From NCBI RefSeq assembly GCF_008122505.1, contig NZ_VSSB01000001.1, positions 542,891 to 606,890 of the forward strand: a stretch of DNA of 64,000 nucleotides, read 5' to 3'. Shown in pieces: positions 44,343 through 56,580 of this stretch. The DNA comes from Agromyces mariniharenae. Lineage in GTDB: Bacteria > Actinomycetota > Actinomycetes > Actinomycetales > Microbacteriaceae. The notes under the pieces are model-generated. The model did not search any database. It worked only from the letters and a program-made list of their open reading frames with translations, and was not told the DNA's origin. Both the position numbers and the translations under genes were made by a program. How positions within the stretch are numbered: the stretch's first letter is position 1; each line of letters opens with the position of its first letter.

Positions 44343-45605
44343 TCACGTCGTCGTCGGCCTCGGGCTCGCCCACTCGGCGAGCGCCTTCGCGTCCAGCCCG
44401 GTGTCGGCGGCGACCTCGGCCGGGGTGATCGCGCCGCTCTGCACGCCGCGGCGCACGAAGCCCGCGAGCGCGCGCACCGTCGCGGGCTCGTCGAGCACCG
44501 CGCCGGTCGTGCGGTCGCGCACGTGCCGCAGGCGCGCGGACACCTCGGGGTAGCCCTCGCGGTAGTACGCGTAGGTCGCGAGGAACCGGGTCGGCAGCTG
44601 CGCCGGATGCAGGTCCCAGCCCTGCGAGAAGCCCCGCTCGAGCGCTCGGCGCACGAGCCGGGCGTGCAGCCGCCACGCCTCGGGCGCGCGGTCGCCGACG
44701 GGCAGGATGTTGGTCGAACCGTCGGACAGGCGGATGCCGGTTCCCGCCACCGCGACCTGCATCACCGACTTGGCATGGTCGGCCGCGGGGTGTTCGAGCG
44801 ACTGGTACGGCGCGGCGATGCCGACCGCGGCGCTGTAGTCGTACGTGCCATAGTGCAGTCCGGCGATGCGGCCGGGCGCAGCGAGCGCGAGGCGCGCGAC
44901 AGGCACCACGCCGTCGGCGCCGAGCACGAGCTGGGGCGTCTCGACCTGCACCTCGAACCGGAGGCGCCCCTCGGGCAGGCCATGCACGTGCTCGAGCCCG
45001 GCGACGGCCTCGGCCATCGCCTGGACCTGCGCGACCGTCGAGACCTTCGGCAGCGTGAGCCGGAGGCCGTCGGGCAGCCCGCCCTGGTCGACGAGGGCGG
45101 TCACGAACAGGTCGAGCGTGCGGATGCCGCGCGCCCGCGTCGGCGCCTCGAAGGACTTGAACCGGATGCCGATGAACGGCGGCGCGAAGTGCGCACCGGT
45201 GGCGGCGGCGACCCGCTTCGCCGCGCGGACCGCGTCCGCGTCCTCCACGTCATCGCCGCGATCGCCGTAGCCGTCCTCGAAGTCGATGCGCAGGTCCTCG
45301 ATGGGCTCGCGTCCGAGCTTGCGGTCGACGAGCGGCGCGACCTGGGCCGCGAGGTCGGGGGCGAGGCCCACGTCGAGTCCGAGCGCCGCTGCGCCGCCCG
45401 CCGACGCGAGCGTCTCCTGCGCCGCCCGACCCCACTCGACCGGGAGCTCGGGCGTGTAGCGGTCGCCCGGCACGTACACCGTGTGCACCGGCTGCCGCGA
45501 GCCGTCGTCGCCCGGATACACGCTTGCGAGCAGCCGATCGGTCGAGACCAGGCGGGCTTCGATCGCGGCGTGCACCACGGGCGACAGGGCGGTGCGCACG
45601 CTCAC
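44343..45605 (-). CDS. CitE-like aldolase/lyase family protein (DUF6986 type)
   Basis: 420 aa from GTG 45605, overlapping the malate synthase stop (GTGA). A TIM-barrel of the HpcH/citrate lyase beta superfamily: DLRIDFEDGYGD near residue 105, FEVQVETPQLVLG (metal-binding Glu) and LHYGTYDYSAAVGI. Such genes are regularly found beside allantoin genes in actinobacteria. The reaction is not established; a role with glyoxylate or malyl-type intermediates is likely because it is coupled to malate synthase. Confidence 0.85.
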   Translation of the reverse strand: MSVRTALSPVVHAAIEARLVSTDRLLASVYPGDDGSRQPVHTVYVPGDRYTPELPVEWGRAAQETLASAGGAAALGLDVGLAPDLAAQVAPLVDRKLGREPIEDLRIDFEDGYGDRGDDVEDADAVRAAKRVAAATGAHFAPPFIGIRFKSFEAPTRARGIRTLDLFVTALVDQGGLPDGLRLTLPKVSTVAQVQAMAEAVAGLEHVHGLPEGRLRFEVQVETPQLVLGADGVVPVARLALAAPGRIAGLHYGTYDYSAAVGIAAPYQSLEHPAADHAKSVMQVAVAGTGIRLSDGSTNILPVGDRAPEAWRLHARLVRRALERGFSQGWDLHPAQLPTRFLATYAYYREGYPEVSARLRHVRDRTTGAVLDEPATVRALAGFVRRGVQSGAITPAEVAADTGLDAKALAEWASPRPTTT

Positions 45606-47200
45606 TCCAGGAGCTCGTAGGCCGGCAGCGTGAGGAAGTCGACGTAGTCGTCGGCGAGCACGAGGTCGGCCACGAGGCGCGCGGCGGGCTCGTAGTAGGC
45701 CGCGAAGCGATCGGGCGGCACGTCGGCGCGCAGGGCCGCCACCTCCTCGTCGAGCACCTCGCGCACGAGCTCGGGCGTCAGCGTGCGGCCGGTGTCGGCG
45801 AGCACGACGTCGTGGCGCAGGTGCTGCCACACCTGCGAGCGCGAGATCTCGGCCGTCGCAGCATCCTCCATCAGGCTGTGCAGCGCGACCGCGCCGTTGC
45901 CCGACAGCCACACGGCCGTATAGGCCACGCCCACCGAGAGGTTCGTGCGCAGGCCGGCCTCGGTGACGGTGCCGCCCGTCGAGGCGACGTCGAGGAGCTC
46001 CGCCGCCGACACGTCCACCTCGGGCCGCTGCCGGTCGAGCTGGTTCGGCCGGTCGCCGAGCACGCCGTCGAAGACCTCGCGGCACACCGGCACGAGGTCG
46101 GGGTGCGCGACCCACGATCCGTCGAACCCGTCGTTCGCCTCGCGGGTCTTGTCGGCGCGCACCTTCTCGAAGGCCGTGGCCGTGGCCTCGGGGTCGGCGC
46201 GGTTCGGCACGAACGCCGCCATGCCGCCCATCGCGACCGCCCCACGGCGGTGGCAGGTCTTCACGAGCAGCTCGGTGTAGGCGCGCATGAACGGCGCGGT
46301 CATCGACACGGATGCCCGGTCGGGCACGATGAACTCGGGTCCCGCGTCGCGGAACACCTTGATGATGCTGAACAGGTAGTCCCAGCGGCCGGCGTTGAGG
46401 CCCGACGCGTGGTCGCGCAGCTCGGAGAGGATCTCGTCCATCTCGAACGCCGCCGGGATCGTCTCGATGAGCACGGTCGCGCGGATCGTGCCGTACGGGA
46501 TGCCGAGCCGCTCCTCGGCGTACGTGAACACGTCGTTCCAGAGCCGCGCCTCGAGGTGGCTCTCGAGCTTGGGCAGGTAGTAGTACGGGCCGTGTCCTCC
46601 GTCGATGAGCAGTTGCGCGGTGTGGAAGACGTGCAGGCCGAAGTCCACGAGCGACCCCGACGCGCGCTCGCCGTCGACGAGCACGTGCTTCTCGGGCAGG
46701 TGCCAGCCGCGGGGACGCGTCACGACGGTCGGACGGCGGACGTCGTCGCGCAGCGCGTACGCCTTGCCCTCGGGCGAGGTCCAGGCGAGCGTGCCGCGTG
46801 CGGCGTCGCGGAGGTTGCGCACGCTGCCGACGACGTTGAACCAGGTCGGGCTCGAGGCATCCTCCAGGTCGGCCAACCACACGCGGGCGCCCGAGTTCAG
46901 GGCGTTGATGGCCATCTTCGGCGGCGACGCGGGGCCCGTGATCTCGACCCGGCGGTCGGTGAGCGCCGGGGGCGGCGGCGGCACCCGCCAGTCGCCCTCG
47001 CGCACGTCGCGCGTCTCGGGGAGGAAGTCGAGCGGCTCCCCCGCGGCGATCCGCTCGCGGCGGGCGCGGCGCGCGGCGAGCAGCTCGCGACGGCGCCCGT
47101 CGAACCGGTGATGCAGCTCCTCGACGAACGCGAGGGCGTCGTCGGTGAGGATCTCGTCGCCGCCCGCGACGTCGGTGGCGCTGGCGATCTCGATGGTCAT
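45602..47200 (-). CDS. aceB: Malate synthase A
   Basis: 532 aa from ATG 47200. Condenses glyoxylate with acetyl-CoA to malate. Marks: INALNSGARVWLADLEDASSPTW (given as NSGARVWLADLEDASSPTW), RPRGWHLPEKHVLVDG, YYYLPKLESHLEARLWNDVF, TIRATVLIETIPAAFEMDEIL and HDGSWVAHPDL-like DGFDGSWVAHPDLV. Here it heads the urate/allantoin degradation unit, disposing of the glyoxylate formed, with no isocitrate lyase nearby. Confidence 0.97.
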   Translation of the reverse strand: MTIEIASATDVAGGDEILTDDALAFVEELHHRFDGRRRELLAARRARRERIAAGEPLDFLPETRDVREGDWRVPPPPPALTDRRVEITGPASPPKMAINALNSGARVWLADLEDASSPTWFNVVGSVRNLRDAARGTLAWTSPEGKAYALRDDVRRPTVVTRPRGWHLPEKHVLVDGERASGSLVDFGLHVFHTAQLLIDGGHGPYYYLPKLESHLEARLWNDVFTYAEERLGIPYGTIRATVLIETIPAAFEMDEILSELRDHASGLNAGRWDYLFSIIKVFRDAGPEFIVPDRASVSMTAPFMRAYTELLVKTCHRRGAVAMGGMAAFVPNRADPEATATAFEKVRADKTREANDGFDGSWVAHPDLVPVCREVFDGVLGDRPNQLDRQRPEVDVSAAELLDVASTGGTVTEAGLRTNLSVGVAYTAVWLSGNGAVALHSLMEDAATAEISRSQVWQHLRHDVVLADTGRTLTPELVREVLDEEVAALRADVPPDRFAAYYEPAARLVADLVLADDYVDFLTLPAYELLE

Positions 47201-47337
47201 TCGGCGGCCGCTCCCTTCCGGGGTTGCTGCGGGATGATGCTCCACACGCTCAGCCTCATCTTGTCGCAGATGCGATCGCGGCGTAACCGGATCGCCGGGA
47301 ACCCGGCGGCGTAGACTCCGAAACCGAGGAGACGACC
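47201..47337. promoter_or_regulatory. Divergent promoter region of the purine-degradation genes
   Basis: 137 bp between aceB and xdhA. On the plus strand a possible -10 TAGACT lies at 47312-47317 and GAGGAG at 47326-47331 precedes the xdhA start by 6 nt. No obvious operator palindrome was found, and no regulator gene for this pathway is in the window. Confidence 0.5.
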
Positions 47338-48806
47338 ATGGATCACATCGGCGTGACGGTCAACGGGCGGCAGCGCCCGATGGTCGGCGTGTCCGCGCAC
47401 ACCTCCGCGCTCGACTGGCTGCGCGGGATCGGCCTCACGGGCTGCAAGGAGGGCTGCGCCGAGGGCGAGTGCGGCGCGTGCGCCGTGCTGCTCGCGACGC
47501 CGCGAGACGACGGGGGCACGGACTGGACCGCCGTGAACGCCTGCCTGGTGCCGGCGGTCGCACTCGACGGGCAGGAGGTCGTCACGGCCGAGGGTCTCGG
47601 CACGCCCGAGCAGCCCCACGAGGTGCAGGAGCGCCTCGCCGAGGCGGGCGGCTCGCAGTGCGGGTACTGCACCCCCGGCTTCGCGTGCAGCATGGCGGGC
47701 GAGTTCTACCGCCTCGGTCGACGGGCGGGCGAAGCGGATGCCGCCGACGCGGCCGACACCGTCGACGGCCGCACCGACGCGCACCACGGTCCGAACGGCT
47801 TCGACCTGCACGCGCTGGCGGGCAACCTGTGCCGGTGCACCGGGTACCGCCCGATCCGCGACGCGGCGTTCGCGCTCAGCGACCCCGAGTCGGGCGACCC
47901 GCTCGCCGAGCGGCGCGACCGGCCCGCGCCAGGGGCCGTCGCGACGCGCCTCGGCGACGACGGGGAGCGGTTCGTCCGCCCCGCGTCGCTCGACGAGGCG
48001 CTGGAGCTCCTCCGCGACGAGCCCGACGCGGTGCTCGCCGCCGGCACGACGGACTGGGGCGTCGACGTGAACCTGCGCGGTCGCCGCGCACCGCTCACGA
48101 TCGCGATCGAGCGCCTGCCCGAGCTGCGCACGTTCGAGGTCGGCGACGCGAGCATCGAGCTCGGCGCGGCGCTCTCGCTCTCGGAGGTGCAGCACCGCCT
48201 CGACGGGCGGATCCCGCTGCTCGACGAGCTGTTCCCGCTGTTCGCGTCCCCGCTCATCCGCAACCGCGCCACGATCGGCGGCAACCTCGGCACGGCCTCC
48301 CCTATCGGCGACACCTCGCCCGCATTGCTCGCCCTCGAGGCGCGCGTCGTGCTCGTCTCGGCCGACGGCGAGCGCGAGGTCGACCTCGCCGACTTCTTCA
48401 CGGGCTACCGCACGACCGCGCGGCGCCCCGACGAGCTCATCCGGTCGGTGCGCGTCCCGCTGCCGCTCGCCGGCCTCGCGTCGTTCCACAAGATCTCGAA
48501 GCGGCGCTTCGACGACATCTCGAGCGTGGCGGTCGCGTTCGCGATCGACCTCGACGACGGCGTCGTCGCCTCGGCGCGCATCGGGCTCGGCGGGGTCGCG
48601 GCGACCCCGATCCGCGCTCGCGCCACGGAGGCCGCGCTCGCCGGACGGACGTGGGATCGCGAGACCGTGCGCGACGCGGCATCCGTGCTCGCGACCGAGG
48701 GCACGCCCATGTCGGATCACCGTGCGAGCGCCGAGTACCGCTCGCTGATGCTCGGCACCGCGCTGCTGAAGCTGCACCGCTCGACGCCGCTCGAGGGGGT
48801 GCCCGC

Positions 48807-48810
<4 letters not shown>
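47338..48810 (+). CDS. xdhA: Xanthine dehydrogenase, Fe-S and FAD subunit
   Basis: 490 aa. The N-terminal 2Fe-2S domain has CKEGCAEGECGAC (residues about 36-48), the second cluster uses CGYCTPGF and LCRCTGYRPI. Residues about 205-490 form the FAD domain (AAGTTDWGVDV, IRNRATIGGNLGTASPIGD, FHKISKRRFDDISSV). It passes electrons from the molybdenum subunit to NAD. An Ala/Asp linker at about residue 135-150 carries a motif copy (47736). First gene of xdhABC, divergent from the urate-degradation operon. Confidence 0.96.
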
Positions 48811-51275
<2,465 letters not shown>

Positions 51276-51286
51276 GGCGGCCGGCC

Positions 51287-52117
51287 GTGGACTGGGTGGA
51301 CGCGCTCCAGCACCTCCGCGCCGCCCGGCGACCCGCCGTCATCGTGACGCTCGCGATGGTGCGCGGGCACGCGCCGCGGAACGGCGGCGCGAAGATGATC
51401 GTCGCGCCGACCGCGCAGTACGGCACGGTCGGCGGCGGCAACCTCGAGGCCACGGCGGTCCGGCGCGCCCGCGAGCTGCTCGCCGAGGGCGCCGCGGAGC
51501 CCGAGCTGCTGACGCTGACGCTCAGCGACAAGGCGACGACGGAGTACGGCGTGCAGTGCTGCGGAGGAGAGGTCACCATGCTGCTGGAACCCGTGCCGGT
51601 CGTGCCGGCGGTCGCGATCTTCGGCATGGGGCATGTCGGGCTGGAGCTCGCCCGCATCCTCGCCCGGCAGCGGATCGAGCTCGACCTCGTCGACTCGCGC
51701 GCCGAGATGCTCACGGCCGAGCGCCTCGGCGTCCCCGGCTCGACGGGCGTGCTCGCCGACGCCGTCGCGACCGTGCGGGTGCACCACCTGCCCGTACCCG
51801 AGTCGGCCCTCGCCGAGCTGCCGCCGGGCGCGCACGTGCTCGTCATGACGCACGACCACGTCGAGGACCTCGCGATCGTGGAGTCCGCACTGCGCGCGCC
51901 CGGGCTCGGCTCGATCGGGCTCATCGGCTCGCGCTCGAAATGGGCGAGGTTCACGACGCAGCTGCGCGAGGCCGGGTTCGCCGATGACGACCTCGCGCGC
52001 GTGTCGACGCCCATCGGCATCGAGGGCATCCGGTCGAAGGAGCCCGCCGCGATCGCGGTGAGCGTCGCCGCGCGCGTGCTGCAGCAGGTCGAGGCCGCGG
52101 CCGCGCGCGCGTCGTAG
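51287..52117 (+). CDS. xdhC: XdhC-type molybdenum cofactor maturation protein
   Basis: 276 aa from GTG 51287 with GAGGCGG upstream. XdhC binds the molybdenum cofactor, helps its sulfuration and inserts it in XdhB. Marks: GHAPRNGGAKM, VGGGNLEA, CCGGEVTMLLEP, the Rossmann motif FGMGHVGLELARIL, MTHDHVEDL, IGLIGSRSKWARF and STPIGIEG. Third gene of the xdh unit, converging with the hypothetical gene at 52133. Confidence 0.94.
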   Translation: MDWVDALQHLRAARRPAVIVTLAMVRGHAPRNGGAKMIVAPTAQYGTVGGGNLEATAVRRARELLAEGAAEPELLTLTLSDKATTEYGVQCCGGEVTMLLEPVPVVPAVAIFGMGHVGLELARILARQRIELDLVDSRAEMLTAERLGVPGSTGVLADAVATVRVHHLPVPESALAELPPGAHVLVMTHDHVEDLAIVESALRAPGLGSIGLIGSRSKWARFTTQLREAGFADDDLARVSTPIGIEGIRSKEPAAIAVSVAARVLQQVEAAAARAS

Positions 52118-52132
52118 CCGGATGCCGCGGCC

Positions 52133-52945
52133 TCAGCCGCCCCAGATCACGAACTGGCCGTGCGGCATCACCGGGAGGATGACCAGCGAGATCGGCTCGC
52201 CGTGGCGCGACGGGAACGTGAGGAGGTCGCCCTCGGCGCGGTAGCGGTCGGACGGGTGCTCGCTCATGCCGACGACGACTTCCGCGGCCTCGGGCGACAC
52301 CCCGAAGCACGTGACCGGACCGAGCAGCTCGTGCGGCACCTGGAAGGCGTCGAACGCGTACCCCGCGAACTCGCGCTGCGTGCCGCGCAGGATGGACTGC
52401 GCGGCGCCGGGCAGGTCGTCGAGCACGCCCGCCACGTTCATCCACCCGCGCGGTCCGTCGCCGCCCTCCCAGGCGCAGGCGGCATACGCCGACGGCACGA
52501 AGGGCCGGAAGGCCGGGTCCGCCCACACGTCGTCGGGCATCAGCGCGGGCAGGACCACGCCGAAGTCGGCCGCGGAGAGCTCTCCCGTCCTGAGGCGCGC
52601 CAGCCCGTCGGCCGAGAGCCGCCGCTCGAGGAGCAGGTCGCGCGTCCGCTCGCCGTACAGCGTCGCGCCCGAGTCGGCGTACCGGAGCACGCGACCGTCG
52701 GCGTAGACCAGGACCCAGCCCTGGTGGAATGCCGCCCACGCGTCGACGATTCCGACCGGGCCCTGTTCGGCCGCGGCGCCGGGCGGGGCATCCGATGGAT
52801 CGCGGTCCGACCGCAGGTCCCCGGATGCCCCGGCACGACCGCCCACGGCCGTGATCGCGACCACCGCGGCGATCGCGATGGCCGCGGACACGCCGACGAC
52901 CGTCGTGCGGCGTCGCCGCACGCGATCGCGCGTGTCGACCGCCAT
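52133..52945 (-). CDS. Anchored extracytoplasmic protein of an unrecognised family (paralog 1)
   Basis: 270 aa from ATG 52945 (GGAGGG upstream). A basic N-terminus (RDRVRRRRTT) and one membrane helix (about residues 18-38) predict a protein facing outwards. The outer domain contains GWVLVYADGRVLRYADSG, LLLERRLSADGLARLRTG, FRPFVPSAYAACAWEG and the end LPVMPHGQFVIWGG. The same features occur in the gene at 59372-60139 (GWVRIYADGRVLWEND, ERRLTRTGTALVRSG, FRPFSPTVYAVCFW, PVMPDGTLMYWGG). I do not recognise the family. The shared exact WGG end suggests that the terminus is functional. Confidence 0.82.
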   Translation of the reverse strand: MAVDTRDRVRRRRTTVVGVSAAIAIAAVVAITAVGGRAGASGDLRSDRDPSDAPPGAAAEQGPVGIVDAWAAFHQGWVLVYADGRVLRYADSGATLYGERTRDLLLERRLSADGLARLRTGELSAADFGVVLPALMPDDVWADPAFRPFVPSAYAACAWEGGDGPRGWMNVAGVLDDLPGAAQSILRGTQREFAGYAFDAFQVPHELLGPVTCFGVSPEAAEVVVGMSEHPSDRYRAEGDLLTFPSRHGEPISLVILPVMPHGQFVIWGG

Positions 52946-53012
52946 GGTCCCGTCCCTCCGATGGCACCGGTATGAACCAGCTTCCTCCGAGCGCGCGGGA
53001 GGGGGAAGGGGG

Positions 53013-54524
53013 TCAGCCGAGCGAGAGCGCCGTCCAGGACACGGGCGGCAGCGTGATCGTGAGCTCGCCGCCCTCGATCCGCACGCTGTCGTTCGCACGC
53101 GGCGCCACCCGCTCGCGGTCCTCGAGCGTGTTCTTCGCGTACACGTCGTCGTCGGCGAGGGTGTGCGACTCGAGCACCGACACGTCGCCGAGCGAGGCGA
53201 CGTCCACCGTGAGGGTGACGGCCTCGTCCTGGCTGCGGTTCACGAGGAACACCGCCGAACGGCCGGCCTCCGGATCGTGGGTCGCCACCGCGTCGACGAG
53301 CGAGACCTCGCCGTACTGCGCCGTCTCGTACGTGGGTGCGTCGAGCTTCAGCTCGAGCGCGTCGCCCTGCGCGAGGCGGGAGGTGATCGAGAACGGGAAG
53401 AAGGTGGTCTGGCGCCAGGCGGGGCCGCCCGGCTCGGTCATGATCGGCGCGATGACGTTGACGAGCTGCGCGAGCGAGGCGCTCGTCACGCGGTCCGCGT
53501 GCCGGATGAGCGAGATCAGCAGGTTGCCGAACACGACCGCGTCGGCGACCGAGTAGACGTCCTCGAGCAGGCGCGGCGCGACGGGCCAGTTGTCGAGGCC
53601 CTCGACCTTGTCGACGTCCTGGAAGCGCGAGAGGTACCAGACGTTCCACTCGTCGAACGAGATGTTCACGGTCTTGTCGCTGCCGAGCACCGCCTTCACG
53701 TGGTCGGCCGTCGCGACGACCGTGTCGATGAAGCCGTCCATGTCGACCGCCGAGGCGAGGAACGAGCCGAGGTCGCCGTCCTTCTCCTCGTAGTAGGCGT
53801 GGCACGAGATGTAGTCGACGTCGTCGTACGTGTGGGTGAGCACCACGCGCTCCCACTCGCCGAACGTGGGCATGTGCGCGCTCGACGAGCCGCAGACGAC
53901 GAGCTCCACCGACGGGTCGAGCTGGCGCATCGCCTTGGCGGTGCGCGACGCGAGCTTGCCGTAGTCGTCGGCCGAGCGGTGGCCGAGCTGCCACGGGCCG
54001 TCCATCTCGTTGCCGAGGCACCACATCTTCACGCCGAACGCGTCGGTGCGGCCGTTCGCGATGCGCTGCTCCGACAGCGCCGTGCCGCCTGCGATGTTCG
54101 CGTACTCGAGCAGGTCGAGCGCCTCGAGCGTGCCGCGGGTGCCGAGGTTCACCGCGAGCATGAGATCGCTGCCGACCTTCTCGAGCCAGTCGGAGAACTC
54201 GTGCAGGCCGACCTCGTTGGTCTCGGTCGAGTGCCACGCGAGGTCGAGGCGACGCGGGCGCTGCTCGCGCGGCCCGACCGAGTCCTCCCAGCGGAACCCC
54301 GAGACGAAGTTGCCGCCCGGGTAGCGGATCGTGGAGACGCCGAGCTCCTTCACGAGCTCGACGACGTCGGCGCGGAACCCGTCGGCGTCGGCCGACTCGT
54401 GGCCGGGCTCGTGGATGCCGTCGTAGACGTGCCGTCCGAGGTGCTCGACGAAGCCGCCGAAGAGGCGACGCTGGACGCGCCCGATCGTGAAGTGCGGATC
54501 GATGGTCAGGCGTGCGATGGGCAT
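53013..54524 (-). CDS. Alpha-L-arabinofuranosidase (GH51)
   Basis: 503 aa. A cytoplasmic-type retaining GH51 enzyme that removes arabinofuranosyl residues from arabino-oligosaccharides. Marks: IDPHFTIGRVQRRLFGGFVEHLGRHVYDGI (given as GGFVEHLGRHVYDGI), IRYPGGNFVSGF, the acid/base Glu in WCLGNEMDGPWQ and the nucleophile Glu in SFDEWNVWY. No signal peptide, so substrate enters through the ABC importer encoded upstream. A motif-pair hairpin (54561-54590) lies between it and the permease genes. Confidence 0.96.
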   Translation of the reverse strand: MPIARLTIDPHFTIGRVQRRLFGGFVEHLGRHVYDGIHEPGHESADADGFRADVVELVKELGVSTIRYPGGNFVSGFRWEDSVGPREQRPRRLDLAWHSTETNEVGLHEFSDWLEKVGSDLMLAVNLGTRGTLEALDLLEYANIAGGTALSEQRIANGRTDAFGVKMWCLGNEMDGPWQLGHRSADDYGKLASRTAKAMRQLDPSVELVVCGSSSAHMPTFGEWERVVLTHTYDDVDYISCHAYYEEKDGDLGSFLASAVDMDGFIDTVVATADHVKAVLGSDKTVNISFDEWNVWYLSRFQDVDKVEGLDNWPVAPRLLEDVYSVADAVVFGNLLISLIRHADRVTSASLAQLVNVIAPIMTEPGGPAWRQTTFFPFSITSRLAQGDALELKLDAPTYETAQYGEVSLVDAVATHDPEAGRSAVFLVNRSQDEAVTLTVDVASLGDVSVLESHTLADDDVYAKNTLEDRERVAPRANDSVRIEGGELTITLPPVSWTALSLG

Positions 54525-54560
54525 GTGCGGTGCTTTCTGTTTCGAGGTGCGTGGGCTTCG

Positions 54561-54590
54561 ATCGGATGCCGCGCAGCCGCGGCATCCGAT
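54561..54590. terminator. Motif-pair hairpin between permease and arabinofuranosidase genes
   Basis: ATCGGATGCCGCG (54561-54573), loop CAGC, CGCGGCATCCGAT (54578-54590): a perfect 13-bp stem, 22 bp after the permease stop. It may act as a terminator or attenuator before the arabinofuranosidase gene. Confidence 0.65.
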
Positions 54591-54612
54591 GGTCGTCGTT
54601 CGTGGCTGCCGG

Positions 54613-55557
54613 CTACTTCACGCTGCCGATCGCCAGCCCGCCCTGCCAGTACCGCTGCAGGAACAGGAAGGACAGGATGAGCGGCACGACCGAGATGAAC
54701 GCGCCAGAGGTGATGAGGTTCCAGACCTGCTCGCCGCCGGCACCGGCGTTCGAGAGCGCCGTCCAGCGGTTCAGGCCGACGGTGACGGGCAGCAGCTGCG
54801 GGTCGGTGAGCACCGCGAGCGGGAGGAAGAAGTTGTTCCACGTGCCGACGACCGAGAGCAGCAGCACGGTGACGATCGCGGGCTTCAGGAGCGGCAGGGC
54901 GACCTGGAAGAAGGTGCGCCACTCCCCAGCGCCGTCGATACGGGCGGCCTCGAGCATCTCGTCGGGAACGGCATCCTGCGTGTAGACGCGCATGAGGTAG
55001 ACGCCGAACGGGCTCAGCAGCGACGGGAGGATCACGGCCCACGGGGTGTTGATGAGCCCGTACTGGCTGAGCAGCATGAACGTCGGGATGACGAGGGCGG
55101 TGAGCGGCACCATGATCGAGCCGAGGATGACGCCGAACACGACGCCGCGCCCGCGGAAGCGGTACTTGGCGAAGCCGTACCCCGCGAGGATCGACAGGAT
55201 CGTGGCGCCGATGCCGGCCGCGAACGCGTAGAGGAACGAGTTCAGCAGCCAGCGCCAGTAGATGCCGCCCTGGTGTGTGAACAGCCCGGCGATGTTCGAG
55301 AAGAGGTTGATCGGGTCCTCGAACCAGAAGGCGGGGCTCGAGAACAGGCCCGCGGTGCTCTTCGTCGCGGCGACGAAGAGCCACCAGATCGGGATCACGA
55401 AGTAGATCGCGAGGATCACGAGGAACACGTGGGATCCGATGCGGCGCCCGCCGGTGCGACGGGAGCGGCCGGCGCCGCGGTCCTCGCGGGCCGGCACGCC
55501 GGTCACGGTCGTGCGCGCGTCGGTGCGCGGTCGGGTGGTCTGGCTTGCGATCGTCAT
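54613..55557 (-). CDS. ABC sugar permease (MalG-like)
   Basis: 314 aa from ATG 55557, overlapping the preceding stop as TGATG. About six membrane helices follow a 40-residue cytoplasmic N-terminus. The EAA loop is EMLEAARIDGAGEWRTFFQVALPLLKP (given as EAARIDGAGEWRTFFQV), the contact site for an ATPase. No ATPase gene is in the operon; in actinobacteria one MsiK-type ATPase commonly serves many sugar importers. It pairs with the MalF-like permease upstream. Confidence 0.95.
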   Translation of the reverse strand: MTIASQTTRPRTDARTTVTGVPAREDRGAGRSRRTGGRRIGSHVFLVILAIYFVIPIWWLFVAATKSTAGLFSSPAFWFEDPINLFSNIAGLFTHQGGIYWRWLLNSFLYAFAAGIGATILSILAGYGFAKYRFRGRGVVFGVILGSIMVPLTALVIPTFMLLSQYGLINTPWAVILPSLLSPFGVYLMRVYTQDAVPDEMLEAARIDGAGEWRTFFQVALPLLKPAIVTVLLLSVVGTWNNFFLPLAVLTDPQLLPVTVGLNRWTALSNAGAGGEQVWNLITSGAFISVVPLILSFLFLQRYWQGGLAIGSVK

Positions 55558-56510
55558 CACTTGAGTCCGCTCTGCTTGCGGGTGAGGAAGAGGAACAGGT
55601 AGGAGCCGGCGAACACCAGCACGCCGAGCGAGAACGCGATGGTCGACGCGTAGTTGAACTGGCTGTACGAGAACGCGAGCGCGTAGGCATACATGTTCGG
55701 CGTGTAGGCCGCGTCGATGGCGCCCTGCGCGATGTTGCGGAGCACGGTCGGCTCCGTGAAGAACTGCAGCGTGCCGATGAGCGCGAAGGTGATCACCATG
55801 ACCATCGACGACGAGATCATGGGGACCTTGATGCGCAGCGCGGTCTGCCAGCCGTTCGCGCCGTCGATGCGGGCGGCCTCGTACACCGACGGGTCGATCG
55901 ACCGCAGCGCGGCGTAGATCACGACCATGTAGTAGCCCGACCACTGCCACGTGACGATGTTCACGAGGCTGCCGAAGATCGTGTCCGCAGCGAGGAACTC
56001 GGGCGTCGACAGGCCGACGACGTCGAACAGCGTGCCGGCCGGGCCGAAGCGCGGGCTGTAGAGGAAGCTCCACATGAGCGCGCCGATCACGACCGGGATC
56101 GCGTACGGCGCGAAGATGAGCAGTCGCGAGAGCTGCGAGAGCTTCGTGGCGAGCGTGTCGAGCACGAGCGCGGCGGCCAGCGCCACGATGAGCTGGATCG
56201 GGATCATGACGAGCGCGTAGGCGGCGACCCGGAGGAGGCCCTCGAGGAAGAGCGGGTCGGTGAACGCCTTGACGTAGTTGGCGATGCCGGTGAACTGGGT
56301 CCCGGTCGCGAGGGTGGACGTGAACAGGCTCATCCCGAACGCGTAGACGAGCGGGAAGACGAGGAAGAGCGCGAAGATCACGAGGAACGGGGTGACGAAG
56401 AGCCACCCGACGCGCTGGCGGCGCCGTTCGAGGCTGGGCCCGCGGCGGCGCGGGCCGGCCGCCGCGGGCGACGCCGACGTCGCGCGCTCGGCGGAGATGG
56501 TGGTGGTCAT
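55557..56510 (-). CDS. ABC sugar permease (MalF-like)
   Basis: 317 aa, ATG 56510 with GGAAGG upstream. Six membrane helices (GWLFVTPFLVIFALFLVFPLVY is the first, given as LFVTPFLVIFALFLVF), EAA loop VYEAARIDGANGWQTALRIKVP in part EAARIDGANGWQT, and a long periplasmic-side loop after helix 1. Together with the MalG-like protein it forms the channel for arabino-oligosaccharides. Confidence 0.95.
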   Translation of the reverse strand: MTTTISAERATSASPAAAGPRRRGPSLERRRQRVGWLFVTPFLVIFALFLVFPLVYAFGMSLFTSTLATGTQFTGIANYVKAFTDPLFLEGLLRVAAYALVMIPIQLIVALAAALVLDTLATKLSQLSRLLIFAPYAIPVVIGALMWSFLYSPRFGPAGTLFDVVGLSTPEFLAADTIFGSLVNIVTWQWSGYYMVVIYAALRSIDPSVYEAARIDGANGWQTALRIKVPMISSSMVMVITFALIGTLQFFTEPTVLRNIAQGAIDAAYTPNMYAYALAFSYSQFNYASTIAFSLGVLVFAGSYLFLFLTRKQSGLK

Positions 56511-56544
56511 GGTGCTGCCTTCCGGAGGGAGGGTGCGACGGGAT

Positions 56545-56574
56545 GGCGGGCCGGGCGCTCACGCCCGGCCCGCC
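56545..56574. terminator. Intercistronic hairpin between binding protein and permeases
   Basis: GGCGGGCCGGGCG (56545-56557), loop CTCA, CGCCCGGCCCGCC (56562-56574): a perfect 13-bp stem just after the binding-protein stop (56581). Such hairpins stabilise or partly terminate the message so that the binding protein is made in excess. Here the stem is not built from the GGATGCCGC motif. Confidence 0.75.
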
Positions 56575-56580
56575 GTTCGG

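Noticed and set aside
45606..46880. Extension of the CitE-like frame upstream through aceB
   Set aside because: This part is out-of-frame shadow of aceB; the real start is the GTG overlapping the aceB stop.
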